Source: DATEAV01 sp964575425 | GTDB lineage: Bacteria > Chloroflexota > Anaerolineae > Anaerolineales > E44-bin32 | Assembly (NCBI GenBank): GCA_964575425.1 | Contig: CAZNRD010000005.1 | Coordinates: 49,628 to 113,627 of the forward strand | Direction of reading: 5' to 3' | Length of the DNA stretch: 64,000 nt | Shown: piece after piece, positions 1-7,672 of the stretch | How the letters are laid out: each line of letters opens with the position of its first letter | How positions within the stretch are numbered: position 1 is the first letter of the stretch | Translations under genes and position numbers: made by a program | Notes under the pieces: generated by a model | What the model saw: only the letters and a program-made list of their open reading frames with translations | The model's database searches: none | What the model was told of the DNA's origin: nothing

Positions 1-2
1 TG

Positions 3-800
3 CATCTCGAGGCAGCCATCCCCGCCGCACGCGCCGGGTGCCACATTCTCCTGGAGAAGCCGATCTCGCACAGCCTGAACGGCATTGATGACCTTCGAGC
101 AGCGGTGGCGCAGCGGGGGAGCCGGGCGCTGGTTGGCTTCCAGTTCCGCTTCCACCCGGGGCTGCAGCGTGTCAAAACGCTGCTCGATGGTGGGGCCATT
201 GGCCGGCCAACGGCGGTGCGGGCGCACTGGGGCGAGTATCTGCCAGACTGGCATCCGTGGGAGGACTACAGGTATGGCTACAGCGCGCGCTCCAACCTGG
301 GAGGTGGAGTCGTGCTGACCCTGTGCCACCCATTTGACTATCTCCGCTGGCTCTTCGGCCAACCCTGCTCGCTCTGGGCGCGCGCGGCGCGCTTGAGTGA
401 CCTGGAGCTCGATGTGGAGGACACGGCGGATGTGCTGTTGTCCTTCATTTCAGGCCTCACGGCCAGCCTGCATCTCGACTTCATCCAGCGCCCCCCGCAG
501 CATCGTTTGACGATCGTCGGCACGGAAGGGACGATGGAGTGGGATGGACTTGAAGGATCGGTGCGGCTGTATTCGGCTCGGGCGGACGGGTGGCAGACGA
601 TACCGCCCCCGGACGGGTTCGAGCGGAACGCTCTGTTCCTCGACGAGATGCGTCACTTCCTTCACCTGACTGCCGCCGATGTTCGGCCAGCCTGTTCGCT
701 TGAGGAGGGGATCCTCGCGCTGCGCCTATCACTGGCCGCCCTGGAGTCATCGAAGACGGGGCGCGCCGTCGCCCTGGAAGATGGAACACAGCCGGAGTGA
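3..800 (+). CDS. Gfo/Idh/MocA family oxidoreductase, 5'-truncated by window edge
   Basis: The start lies before the window; 265 residues are visible in the frame open from base 3. The visible part begins near the end of the Rossmann domain with a Glu-Lys-Pro motif (bases 54-62), whose lysine is the usual catalytic residue of this family. It continues into the alpha/beta substrate domain, with a triple-Gly stretch followed by His-Pro-Phe-Asp-Tyr (about bases 300-345). Family members are about 330-350 residues, so roughly 80 N-terminal residues with GxGxxG are missing. It stops four bases before the next gene and is followed by a PtmA-like SDR, a CMP-nonulosonate synthetase and a NeuB-type synthase. 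I infer a redox step in making or modifying a nonulosonic acid or its precursor. The substrate cannot be read from the sequence. Confidence 0.85.
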   Translation, partial: HLEAAIPAARAGCHILLEKPISHSLNGIDDLRAAVAQRGSRALVGFQFRFHPGLQRVKTLLDGGAIGRPTAVRAHWGEYLPDWHPWEDYRYGYSARSNLGGGVVLTLCHPFDYLRWLFGQPCSLWARAARLSDLELDVEDTADVLLSFISGLTASLHLDFIQRPPQHRLTIVGTEGTMEWDGLEGSVRLYSARADGWQTIPPPDGFERNALFLDEMRHFLHLTAADVRPACSLEEGILALRLSLAALESSKTGRAVALEDGTQPE

Positions 801-804
801 GAGC

Positions 805-1932
805 ATGGAGATCCGAGGCGGCCGGCTAGGCGATGCGCTCGACAACCAGCCACGTGGTAGGAGGGGCCTGCTGGCCTCGCCTGGCCTCTGGTTGGGGCTT
901 CTCCTGAGCGCAGTCTGCTTATGGCTGGCCTTCCGCCAGGTCCCGTTCCGTGCTCTGGGCGAGACACTGTCTGGAGCAACGTATGGGTGGCTGGTGCCGG
1001 CAATCGGACTGCACCTCCTGGCTGTCTGGGCGCGAGCGGCGCGTTGGCAGGCGCTGCTGGACGCGCGAGGAATCTTGGCAGATGCATTCTGGGCACAAGG
1101 GGTTGGCTTCCTGTTCACCAATGCCTTCCCGCTGCGCATGGGGGAGCCTGCCCGGGTGGTGACGCTTGCAGGGCGGTGTCGCCTGCCTATCCTGCGTGTG
1201 GCGACCTCAGCGGTTGTCGAACGGGCGCTGGACGTAGGCACAATCCTGGGCATTCTGGCGCTGGTCCTTCCGTGGATGCACGTTCCACCGCTGGTCCTGC
1301 GGGCCAGCCAAACCTTTGCAGCACTGCTGCTGGTGGCCGTGGGTTTGATGGCAATCCTGCTGCACATGCGCGAGCGGGCGGAGGCCGTGCTGCGGCGTCT
1401 CCTTGGACGGCTGCGGCTGCCCGCCGATGGCCTGATGCAGCGATGGCGGGAACTGCTCGAGGGGCTGCAAGCGCTTCTCCACCGTGGGGTAGCGCTGCGC
1501 GGGCTGGGCTGGTCGCTTGCGGTGTGGGCGCTGTACGTCGGTTTCTACTGGTGCGTCTTGCGCGGCTTCCGCACCGACCCGACCCTGGTCGAGGCGGGCT
1601 TCATGGTGGTGGCGCTCGCACTTGCGATCTCCGTGCCGTCCAGCCCCGGTTTCGTTGGGGTGTATCAGCTTGCCGGGCAGCAGGCGCTGAGCCTGCCATT
1701 CGGCGACCGTTACGACCCGGGCATTGCGCTGGCGATCACGCTGGTGTCACACGTGGCGTACTTTCTGCTCACCTCGCTGCTGGGCGCGATCGGTTTGGCG
1801 CGAATGGGGGTGACGTTTGGTGACCTGGTGGGGAGGATCATGAACCGCAGGCCAGGTGTCACCGGCCGGACCCTGGACGCGCCGGCCGGCCCCGATAGCG
1901 GCGGCGGTTCAGCGCCAAAGGGATTGGCGTGA
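805..1932 (+). CDS. LPG_synthase_TM/UPF0104-type membrane flippase-like protein
   Basis: A 375-residue integral membrane protein with about seven or eight hydrophobic segments after a short charged N-terminus. The segment Asn-Ala-Phe-Pro-Leu-Arg-Met-Gly-Glu near residue 105 and the later Glu-Arg-Ala-Leu-Asp are signatures of the lysylphosphatidylglycerol synthase transmembrane family (AglD/MprF-flippase-like). These proteins are often found in glycan clusters and are proposed to move or modify lipid-linked sugars. I chose the ATG at 805 because an upstream start at 679 would overlap the oxidoreductase gene by over 100 bases. The four-base gap suggests co-transcription with that gene. No catalytic synthase domain follows, so I favour a transport role; this is inference. 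Confidence 0.75.
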   Translation: MEIRGGRLGDALDNQPRGRRGLLASPGLWLGLLLSAVCLWLAFRQVPFRALGETLSGATYGWLVPAIGLHLLAVWARAARWQALLDARGILADAFWAQGVGFLFTNAFPLRMGEPARVVTLAGRCRLPILRVATSAVVERALDVGTILGILALVLPWMHVPPLVLRASQTFAALLLVAVGLMAILLHMRERAEAVLRRLLGRLRLPADGLMQRWRELLEGLQALLHRGVALRGLGWSLAVWALYVGFYWCVLRGFRTDPTLVEAGFMVVALALAISVPSSPGFVGVYQLAGQQALSLPFGDRYDPGIALAITLVSHVAYFLLTSLLGAIGLARMGVTFGDLVGRIMNRRPGVTGRTLDAPAGPDSGGGSAPKGLA

Positions 1933-2038
1933 GAAGCGAGCCCGCCCAGACCGACCTGGAGCGGTGTGCTGCCACACCCTCGGTCAGAACTGCCCATCGG
2001 CGGGACGTTGGCGGCCAGGGCGCTGGAGGAGGCCGGAT

Positions 2039-2863
2039 ATGGATGTGGACCAGAGGAACGTCTTGGACGCGTTTCGCCTGACGGGCAGGGTAGCGCTGGT
2101 GACGGGGGGCGCGGGACTTCTGGGGGCCGAGTTCTGCCGCACCCTGGCCGGGGCGGGCGCGTCGGTCGGTGTCGCCGATCTGGCTGTCCACAAGGCGGCC
2201 GCAGTCGCCAAGGGGCTGCCCGGGGCGGCTCGCCCTGTCGAGATGGATGTCACGGGGCCCGAATCGGTCCAGAGGGCGGTGGACGACGTCGTCGCCGCGT
2301 TCGGGCGGCTTGACATCCTGGTGAACAGCGCTGCGCTCGACCCGAAGTTCGACCCAAGTCAGACGGGCCAGCACGCGAGCGCCTTCGAAGACTACCCGCT
2401 CGAGAGCTGGAACCAGGCGCTGGCTGTCAACCTGACCGGCGTCTTCCTGTGCTCCCAGATGGCGGCCAGGCAGATGCTCAGGCAGGGTAGTGGCGTGATC
2501 GTCAACATCTGCTCCACCTACGGCCTGGTGGGCCCAGATCAGCGTATCTACGAACAGCCAGGACAACCGGCGCAGTTCAAGCCGGCGTACTACTCGGTCA
2601 CCAAAGCCGGCATTCTGGGAATGACCCGTTACCTGGCGACCTACTTTGCCGGGAGGAACATCCGCGTGAACGCGCTGACGCCAGGCGGGGTGTACAACGA
2701 CCACGACGAGGCGTTCGTCCGGAACTACTCCGCGCGGACAGTCCTTGGGCGGATGGCTCGGAAAGACGAGATGAATGGTGCCTTGCTGTTCCTGGCGTCG
2801 GACGCCTCCTCGTACATGACGGGAGCAAATCTTGTGGTCGACGGAGGCTGGACGGCGTGGTAA
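2039..2863 (+). CDS. SDR family oxidoreductase, PtmA-like
   Basis: A 274-residue classical short-chain dehydrogenase. The NAD(P)-binding TGGAGLLG motif is at residues 22-29. An Asn-Ser-Ala-Ala replaces the usual NNAG, and the catalytic Ser (in ICSTYG) and Tyr-x-x-x-Lys (YSVTK) are present. The segment after the catalytic Ser and the C-terminal NLVVDGGWTAW resemble flagellin-modification protein PtmA of Campylobacter, which sits in legionaminic acid clusters; this is from memory of the family. The ATG at 2039 has a GGAGGAGG ribosome site about 8 bases upstream. The stop overlaps the next start by 7 bases. Likely role: oxidation or reduction of a sugar in the nonulosonic acid module. Confidence 0.85.
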   Translation: MDVDQRNVLDAFRLTGRVALVTGGAGLLGAEFCRTLAGAGASVGVADLAVHKAAAVAKGLPGAARPVEMDVTGPESVQRAVDDVVAAFGRLDILVNSAALDPKFDPSQTGQHASAFEDYPLESWNQALAVNLTGVFLCSQMAARQMLRQGSGVIVNICSTYGLVGPDQRIYEQPGQPAQFKPAYYSVTKAGILGMTRYLATYFAGRNIRVNALTPGGVYNDHDEAFVRNYSARTVLGRMARKDEMNGALLFLASDASSYMTGANLVVDGGWTAW

Positions 2864-4092
2864 GCCCGGCGAAGGTCCTCGCCATCGTCCCGGCGCGCGG
2901 CGGATCGAAGTCGATCCCACGCAAGAACATCCGCCTGTTCGCCGGTCACCCTCTCCTAGCGTACAGCATCGCCGCCGGGCTGCAGGCGAAATCGGTCGAT
3001 CGAGTTCTCGTTTCGACCGACGACGCCGAGATCGCCGAGGTCGCCCGACGCTACGGCGCCGAGGTGCCCTTCCTGCGGCCGGCTGCGTTGGCGCAAGATG
3101 ATACGCCGGACCTCCCGGTCTTCGAGCATGCGCTGAAATGGCTGGATTCCCATGAGGGCGACCGGCCGGAAGTGATCGTGCAGCTGCGCCCGACCTCGCC
3201 GCTGCGCCCGCCGGATTGCGTCGACCGGGCGGTTCAGATCCTGGCCGACAATCCGCAGGCCGACTCGGTGCGTGGGGTAGTTCCGGCCAGTCAGAACCCC
3301 TACAAGATGTGGCGAATCGGGGACGACGGGCAGATGCAGCCGCTGCTGCGCGAGGGCTTCGACGAGCCGTACAACATGCCGCGCCAGTCGCTGCCCACGA
3401 CGTACTGGCAGACAGGCCACATCGACGTCATTCGGACAGCAGCCATTCTAGAGAAGGGCTCGATGAGCGGGAACATCATCTTGCCTCTGCTCCTTGACCC
3501 GGCCTACGCTGTCGACATTGATACCCTGCGCGATTGGGAGAAAGCGGAGGCCGTGGTCCGCGATGGCAAGCTGCCCGTCGTCCGCCCCGGCCGCGCGCCT
3601 CGGCCGCTTCCGGATCGGATTGAGCTAGTCGTCCTCGACTTCGACGGTGTCCTGACGGACAACCGTGTCTGGGTCGATGGTGAGGGACGCGAGAGCATCG
3701 CCGCGCATCGCGGCGACGGCTGGGGGGTGGCTCGGCTCCGCGAGCATGGCGTCGAGGTGATGGTGCTCTCGGCTGAGAAGGACCCGGTGGTGGCCGCGCG
3801 CTGCCGCAAGCTGGGCGTGCCGGCGATCCAGGGGGTGGTGGAGAAGGCCGAGGCGCTCCGAGGGCTCCTTGCCGAGCGCGGCACGGATCCGGCACGCGTG
3901 GTCTATCTTGGCAACGATGTCAACGATGTGCCTTGCTTTGGCGTTGTTGGCTGCGCCGTCGTCGTCGCCGACGCCCACCCGGCGGCCGCGGCCGAAGCCG
4001 ATAGGGTGCTGCGAACCTCCGGCGGACATGGTGCCGTGCGGGAGTTGTGTGACCTGATCCTCCAACACCTGAGGGAGAGACCGAATGGCTAG
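2857..4092 (+). CDS. CMP-nonulosonate synthetase (NeuA-like) fused to KdsC-type HAD phosphatase
   Basis: A 411-residue two-domain protein. Residues 1 to about 235 are an acylneuraminate cytidylyltransferase with the CTP-binding ARGGSKSIPRKN motif at residues 13-24. From about residue 258 a haloacid-dehalogenase domain starts with Asp261-Phe-Asp263-Gly and continues with a Ser-Ala-Glu-Lys segment and the GNDVND metal motif, as in KdsC-type 8-phosphatases. Known relatives join these activities, for example vertebrate CMAS, although the animal HAD domain is not an active phosphatase. Here both HAD aspartates are present, so phosphate release from a nonulosonate 9-phosphate is possible but unproven. 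The GTG start overlaps the SDR stop, and its 3' end overlaps the NeuB-type gene by 8 bases. Confidence 0.88.
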   Translation: MVSPAKVLAIVPARGGSKSIPRKNIRLFAGHPLLAYSIAAGLQAKSVDRVLVSTDDAEIAEVARRYGAEVPFLRPAALAQDDTPDLPVFEHALKWLDSHEGDRPEVIVQLRPTSPLRPPDCVDRAVQILADNPQADSVRGVVPASQNPYKMWRIGDDGQMQPLLREGFDEPYNMPRQSLPTTYWQTGHIDVIRTAAILEKGSMSGNIILPLLLDPAYAVDIDTLRDWEKAEAVVRDGKLPVVRPGRAPRPLPDRIELVVLDFDGVLTDNRVWVDGEGRESIAAHRGDGWGVARLREHGVEVMVLSAEKDPVVAARCRKLGVPAIQGVVEKAEALRGLLAERGTDPARVVYLGNDVNDVPCFGVVGCAVVVADAHPAAAAEADRVLRTSGGHGAVRELCDLILQHLRERPNG

Positions 4093-4960
4093 GGAGATTC
4101 GCTTCGGTGGCCGCCTGGTCGGGGATGGGCATCCAACCTGCATCGTGGCTGAGATCGGCATCAATCACAATGGAGACCTGGGCATCGCCCGGCAATTGAT
4201 CGACGCTGCGGTGCACGCTGGTGTGGACGCGGTCAAGTTCCAGAAGCGCACGCCGGAGCTGTGCATCCCGGTTGAGCAGCGTGACCTGATGCGCGACACG
4301 CCCTGGGGCTACATCTCGTATCTCGAGTATCGGAGGCGAGTCGAATTCGGCTACGACGAGTTTGTCGAGATTGACCGCCACTGCCGTTCCCGTGGTGTCC
4401 CGTGGTTTGCTTCCGTCTGGGACGAACCGTCGGTGGATTTCCTGGAGCCGTTCGAGCCGATCGGCTACAAGATTCCCTCGGCCGCACTCACAGACCAGAA
4501 CCTGCTGCGGCATGCGCGCGCCACCGATCGCCCGATCGTGCTCTCCACGGGCATGTCGACGATGGAGCAGATCCGGCAGGCAGTGCAAGCCATAGGCGAG
4601 GACAATCTCATACTGCTGCACACGACAAGCACCTACCCCTGCGATCCCGATGAGCTGAACCTCACGATGATCCAGACCCTCCGCCGTGAGTTTCCGTGCC
4701 CGATAGGGTACTCTGGGCACGAGGTCGGGTTGGTGCCGTCGGTGGTGGCTGTCGCCTTGGGGGCATGCATGGTTGAGCGGCACATCACCCTCGACCGGGC
4801 GATGTGGGGCAGCGACCAGGCGGCCTCCGTCGAGCCGGGAGGATTTGAGCGGCTCGTGAAGTACATCCGCGTCACCGAGAAGGCGTTGGGAGACGGCATC
4901 AAGCGGGTGTATCGGAGCGAACTGCCGTCACTGCGGAAGCTGCGCCGTGTTGCCAACTGA
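4085..4960 (+). CDS. neuB: N-acetylneuraminate synthase (NeuB) family protein without SAF domain
   Basis: A 291-residue TIM-barrel enzyme of the NeuB/LegI/PseI family, which condenses phosphoenolpyruvate with a six-carbon amino sugar to give a nonulosonic acid. The AEIGINHNG signature is at residues 22-30, followed by the aGvDAVKFQ-type segment, a Thr-Thr-Ser-Thr-Tyr-Pro strand and a GYSGHE motif. Typical NeuB proteins are about 340-350 residues and end with an antifreeze-like SAF domain that contributes to the active site of the dimer partner. That domain is absent: the protein ends about 40 residues after the barrel's ERHITLDRAMWGSD motif. The 8-base overlap with the CMP-synthetase implies translational coupling. 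Which nonulosonic acid is made cannot be decided here. Confidence 0.87.
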   Translation: MAREIRFGGRLVGDGHPTCIVAEIGINHNGDLGIARQLIDAAVHAGVDAVKFQKRTPELCIPVEQRDLMRDTPWGYISYLEYRRRVEFGYDEFVEIDRHCRSRGVPWFASVWDEPSVDFLEPFEPIGYKIPSAALTDQNLLRHARATDRPIVLSTGMSTMEQIRQAVQAIGEDNLILLHTTSTYPCDPDELNLTMIQTLRREFPCPIGYSGHEVGLVPSVVAVALGACMVERHITLDRAMWGSDQAASVEPGGFERLVKYIRVTEKALGDGIKRVYRSELPSLRKLRRVAN

Positions 4961-4991
4961 CCAGGGGCGTTGCCTGAAACGGAGGGCGGCG

Positions 4992-6044
4992 ATGATGGCC
5001 AACAGCCGACGGTCCATCGTCGTGTTGATCGGGGCGAGTGTGCTCGTCTTGAGCCTGATCGGGGTGTACTTCCAGGGAGGCAAGCTGGGAGTTGAGTACC
5101 TTCGGACGGAGCAGCTCCGCCGGCATTTGGAGATCCTGGAGGGTCATGCTGGCAGCCCCACGCAGTACCGGCTTCTGTCGGAGTGGCTGGTCGAGGCATG
5201 GGTGCAGGCTCTGGCGCGGTTGGGAGTGTCGGAAGCCATCGTCGTTGGCTTTCTCTCCTTCCGCGTCGTGCAGAACATGATCATCCTGTCTTTGGCTGCG
5301 ACCTTCTATCGCCGCCTGGGACTCCGAAACCCGGCCGTGCTGGCCTCGCTGGCTGTCGTCACCTGGAGCATGACGCACAGCCTGTATGACAGCGACCTTT
5401 CCTTCAATCTCTATGGAGACCTCATCTTCTACCTGGCTGCTGGCGTGTTGACATACAGCCGGCGAGACCCCTGGATTGTGCTGCTCATGGGATTGGCTGC
5501 GGCAAACCGAGAGACAAGCGGGCTGATCCTCGCGCTGTTCCTCCTGGCGCGCTACCGCAGCGGCCTGAAATGGGATCGGCGAACCATCGTGATCGCGCTT
5601 GCTGCACTGGTCGCGTTCCTGGCAGGCTATCTGGCGGTTCGCTGGGCTCTGGGCCCACGGCCGGTCACGCTTCCCCATGGGCGGACGCCAGGACTGGATT
5701 TGCTCGATTACAACCTGTTCCGCCGCCAGACCTGGGTCCACCTGGCTGCCTGCTGGAGCGTGTTCCCGGTGATTGCATTGCTGGGGGTGCGGCGCCTGCC
5801 CCAGACGCTGCGGCGATGGCTGATCGCGGTTCCGCCCGTATGGCTGGCCGTCCATTTCACCCTGGCCGTTGCAGCCGAAGTGCGGCTGATGCTCATGCCG
5901 CAGCTGATGATCTTCGTGCCGGCTGCGTTCCTGACGATCCAGAACGCCTCCGGGCCGGTGCATCAAGGGACTGACGGTGACGGGAATGGTGCGGCTGCTC
6001 AGACGGAGGGTCGCCAGAAGCAGGGCGACATCGGTGGCAGGTAG
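4992..6044 (+). CDS. polytopic membrane protein of unknown function
   Basis: A 350-residue protein with an N-terminal membrane anchor (about residues 10-28) and roughly eight further hydrophobic segments. An Ala-Ala-Asn-Arg-Glu-Thr-Ser segment lies between membrane helices near residue 170. That type of loop occurs in uncharacterised bacterial membrane proteins of glycan clusters, some GT-C-like. No soluble catalytic domain is visible. The ATG at 4992 follows a GGAGGG site; an earlier in-frame start at 4947 would overlap the NeuB-type gene. The next gene begins 4 bases after its stop, so the two are probably co-expressed. I do not assign a reaction. Confidence 0.65.
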   Translation: MMANSRRSIVVLIGASVLVLSLIGVYFQGGKLGVEYLRTEQLRRHLEILEGHAGSPTQYRLLSEWLVEAWVQALARLGVSEAIVVGFLSFRVVQNMIILSLAATFYRRLGLRNPAVLASLAVVTWSMTHSLYDSDLSFNLYGDLIFYLAAGVLTYSRRDPWIVLLMGLAAANRETSGLILALFLLARYRSGLKWDRRTIVIALAALVAFLAGYLAVRWALGPRPVTLPHGRTPGLDLLDYNLFRRQTWVHLAACWSVFPVIALLGVRRLPQTLRRWLIAVPPVWLAVHFTLAVAAEVRLMLMPQLMIFVPAAFLTIQNASGPVHQGTDGDGNGAAAQTEGRQKQGDIGGR

Positions 6045-6048
6045 GGCG

Positions 6049-7665
6049 ATGCGAGGTTTGCGTCTGCCCAAGCCGCGCAGCGCGTGGGTGCGCCTGCTGT
6101 GGCTTCTGACAGACCGGGCCAACCGCCGGCAGGTGCGGCGGGTCGAGCGATTCCTGCGCGGGGTGCGCACGGCTGACGATGACAGGCGGGTGCTGGTCTT
6201 CAACGCCTCGACTCGGATCGGCAGGCCGAGCCTGAATGCAGGCTTCAGCCTGTTGGCATCCTGGGCGCTGCGAGCGTCGGGCGTGCCAGTCCGCTATGTG
6301 GTCTGTGTCCGCGGCCTTGCCCCATGCGTCCTGGGGACGAATCGGGAGGATTATCGTGCCGCACCGCCGTGCCGGCCCTGCCTGCGGCTCAGCCGCGACC
6401 TGTTCCCCCTTGGTCTGACGATCGGGTTGGAGTTCGACTCGGTTGCGGCGCAAACCGCGGAGGTTGCGATCCGCGACCTTGGGATGGCCGACCTCGAAGC
6501 CTGGGCGTTTGACGGGTTGCCGCTCGGACAGCTGTGCCTGCCCGGGCTGCGCTGGGCGCTGCGGCGCCATCATCTTCCCGACGACGAGCCCACGCGAGGG
6601 CTCTATCGGCGTTACCTGTCCTCGGCGGCGAGCCTGGCGAGGCAATTCGGCCAAATCCTGGATCGAGAGAAGCCTCAGGCGCTGGTAGTCTTCAATGGAA
6701 TCATGTACCCCGAGGCGGTCGCCCGGGAGCTCGCCCTGCGGCGCTCCATTCGGGTGGTGACGCATGAGGTCGGCCTGCGGCCGTTCTCGGCCTTCTTCTC
6801 CCATGGGCACGCGACGTTCCGAGAGGTCGAGCTTCCGGAGGGCTTTGAGTTGAATGACGAGGAAGACCGGCGATTGGACGGGTATCTGTCGCAGCGGTTT
6901 CGTGGCAAGTTCACAATGGCTGGGATCCGGTTCTGGCCGGAGATGGATCCGCTGCCCGCCGATCTGCTCGAGCGGATCGGCCGACACCGCCAGACGGCTG
7001 CGGTCTTCACCAACGTCATCTTCGACACCAGCCAGGTCCATGCCAATACGCTGTATCCAGACATGTTTGCTTGGCTCGACGACGTGCGGGAGGTGGCAGC
7101 CAGGCATCGCGAAACGTTGTTCGTCTTCCGCGCGCATCCGGACGAGGACCGACCGGGGAAGGAGAGTCGCGAAACCGTGGCGGAGTGGGCCCGCGAACGA
7201 AGCCTGCAGGACCTGCCCAATGTGGCTTTCTTCGGGCCGTCGGACTACGTCAGCTCATACGAGCTGATTTGCCGGGCAAAGCTGGTGTTGGTCTACAACT
7301 CGTCAATCGGGCTGGAGGCATCGATCCTGGGCGCGCCGGTCCTGTGCGCCGGGCGGGCGCGCTACACCCAGCTGCCGACGGTGTTCTTCCCTGAGAGCCG
7401 GGAGGCCCATCTCAGCCTGATGCGTGAGTTCCTGGCCGCCCCTTCCATCACCGTTCCCCCGGAGTTTGCCAAGAACGCCCGGAGGTTCCTGCACTTTGAG
7501 CTGCATCACGCCTCGCTTGACCTTTCCCGTTTCCTGGGGCCGTATCCTATGCAGCCAGGCATGGTGACGTTTGAGCGAGCCGATCCCGATGCAATTCGGT
7601 CATCCTCCGAACTTGCGCGGATCAGGGCGGGCATTCTCACAGGCTGTGGATTTGGAGTGTCGTGA
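6049..7665 (+). CDS. capsule-polysaccharide-type glycosyltransferase (GT-B-like)
   Basis: A 538-residue, mainly soluble protein. The C-terminal half carries the pattern of capsule polysaccharide/CMP-sugar-using GT-B transferases (Capsule_synth-like). It has an Arg-Ala-His-Pro-Asp-Glu segment, then a strand with NVAFFGPSDYVSSYEL, then VLVYNSSIGLEASILGAPVL, the usual donor-site Ser-Ser-x-Gly-x-Glu loop. The N-terminal half holds a conserved His-Glu-Val-Gly segment and long basic helices. The start at ATG 6049 follows the upstream gene by 4 bases; an alternative at 5977 overlaps it. Being next to CMP-nonulosonate genes, it could use a CMP-activated sugar; that is inference. Confidence 0.7.
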   Translation: MRGLRLPKPRSAWVRLLWLLTDRANRRQVRRVERFLRGVRTADDDRRVLVFNASTRIGRPSLNAGFSLLASWALRASGVPVRYVVCVRGLAPCVLGTNREDYRAAPPCRPCLRLSRDLFPLGLTIGLEFDSVAAQTAEVAIRDLGMADLEAWAFDGLPLGQLCLPGLRWALRRHHLPDDEPTRGLYRRYLSSAASLARQFGQILDREKPQALVVFNGIMYPEAVARELALRRSIRVVTHEVGLRPFSAFFSHGHATFREVELPEGFELNDEEDRRLDGYLSQRFRGKFTMAGIRFWPEMDPLPADLLERIGRHRQTAAVFTNVIFDTSQVHANTLYPDMFAWLDDVREVAARHRETLFVFRAHPDEDRPGKESRETVAEWARERSLQDLPNVAFFGPSDYVSSYELICRAKLVLVYNSSIGLEASILGAPVLCAGRARYTQLPTVFFPESREAHLSLMREFLAAPSITVPPEFAKNARRFLHFELHHASLDLSRFLGPYPMQPGMVTFERADPDAIRSSSELARIRAGILTGCGFGVS

Positions 7666-7672
7666 GACGGCG

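Noticed and set aside
1859..2920. 353-codon frame on the minus strand
   Set aside because: It lies entirely opposite the SDR and neighbouring genes, has no recognisable domain and is rich in Arg/His/Pro, as expected of a high-GC antisense shadow.
4899..6203. 434-codon frame on the minus strand
   Set aside because: Antisense to the membrane protein gene at 4992; low-complexity Gln/Arg/His composition and no family match.
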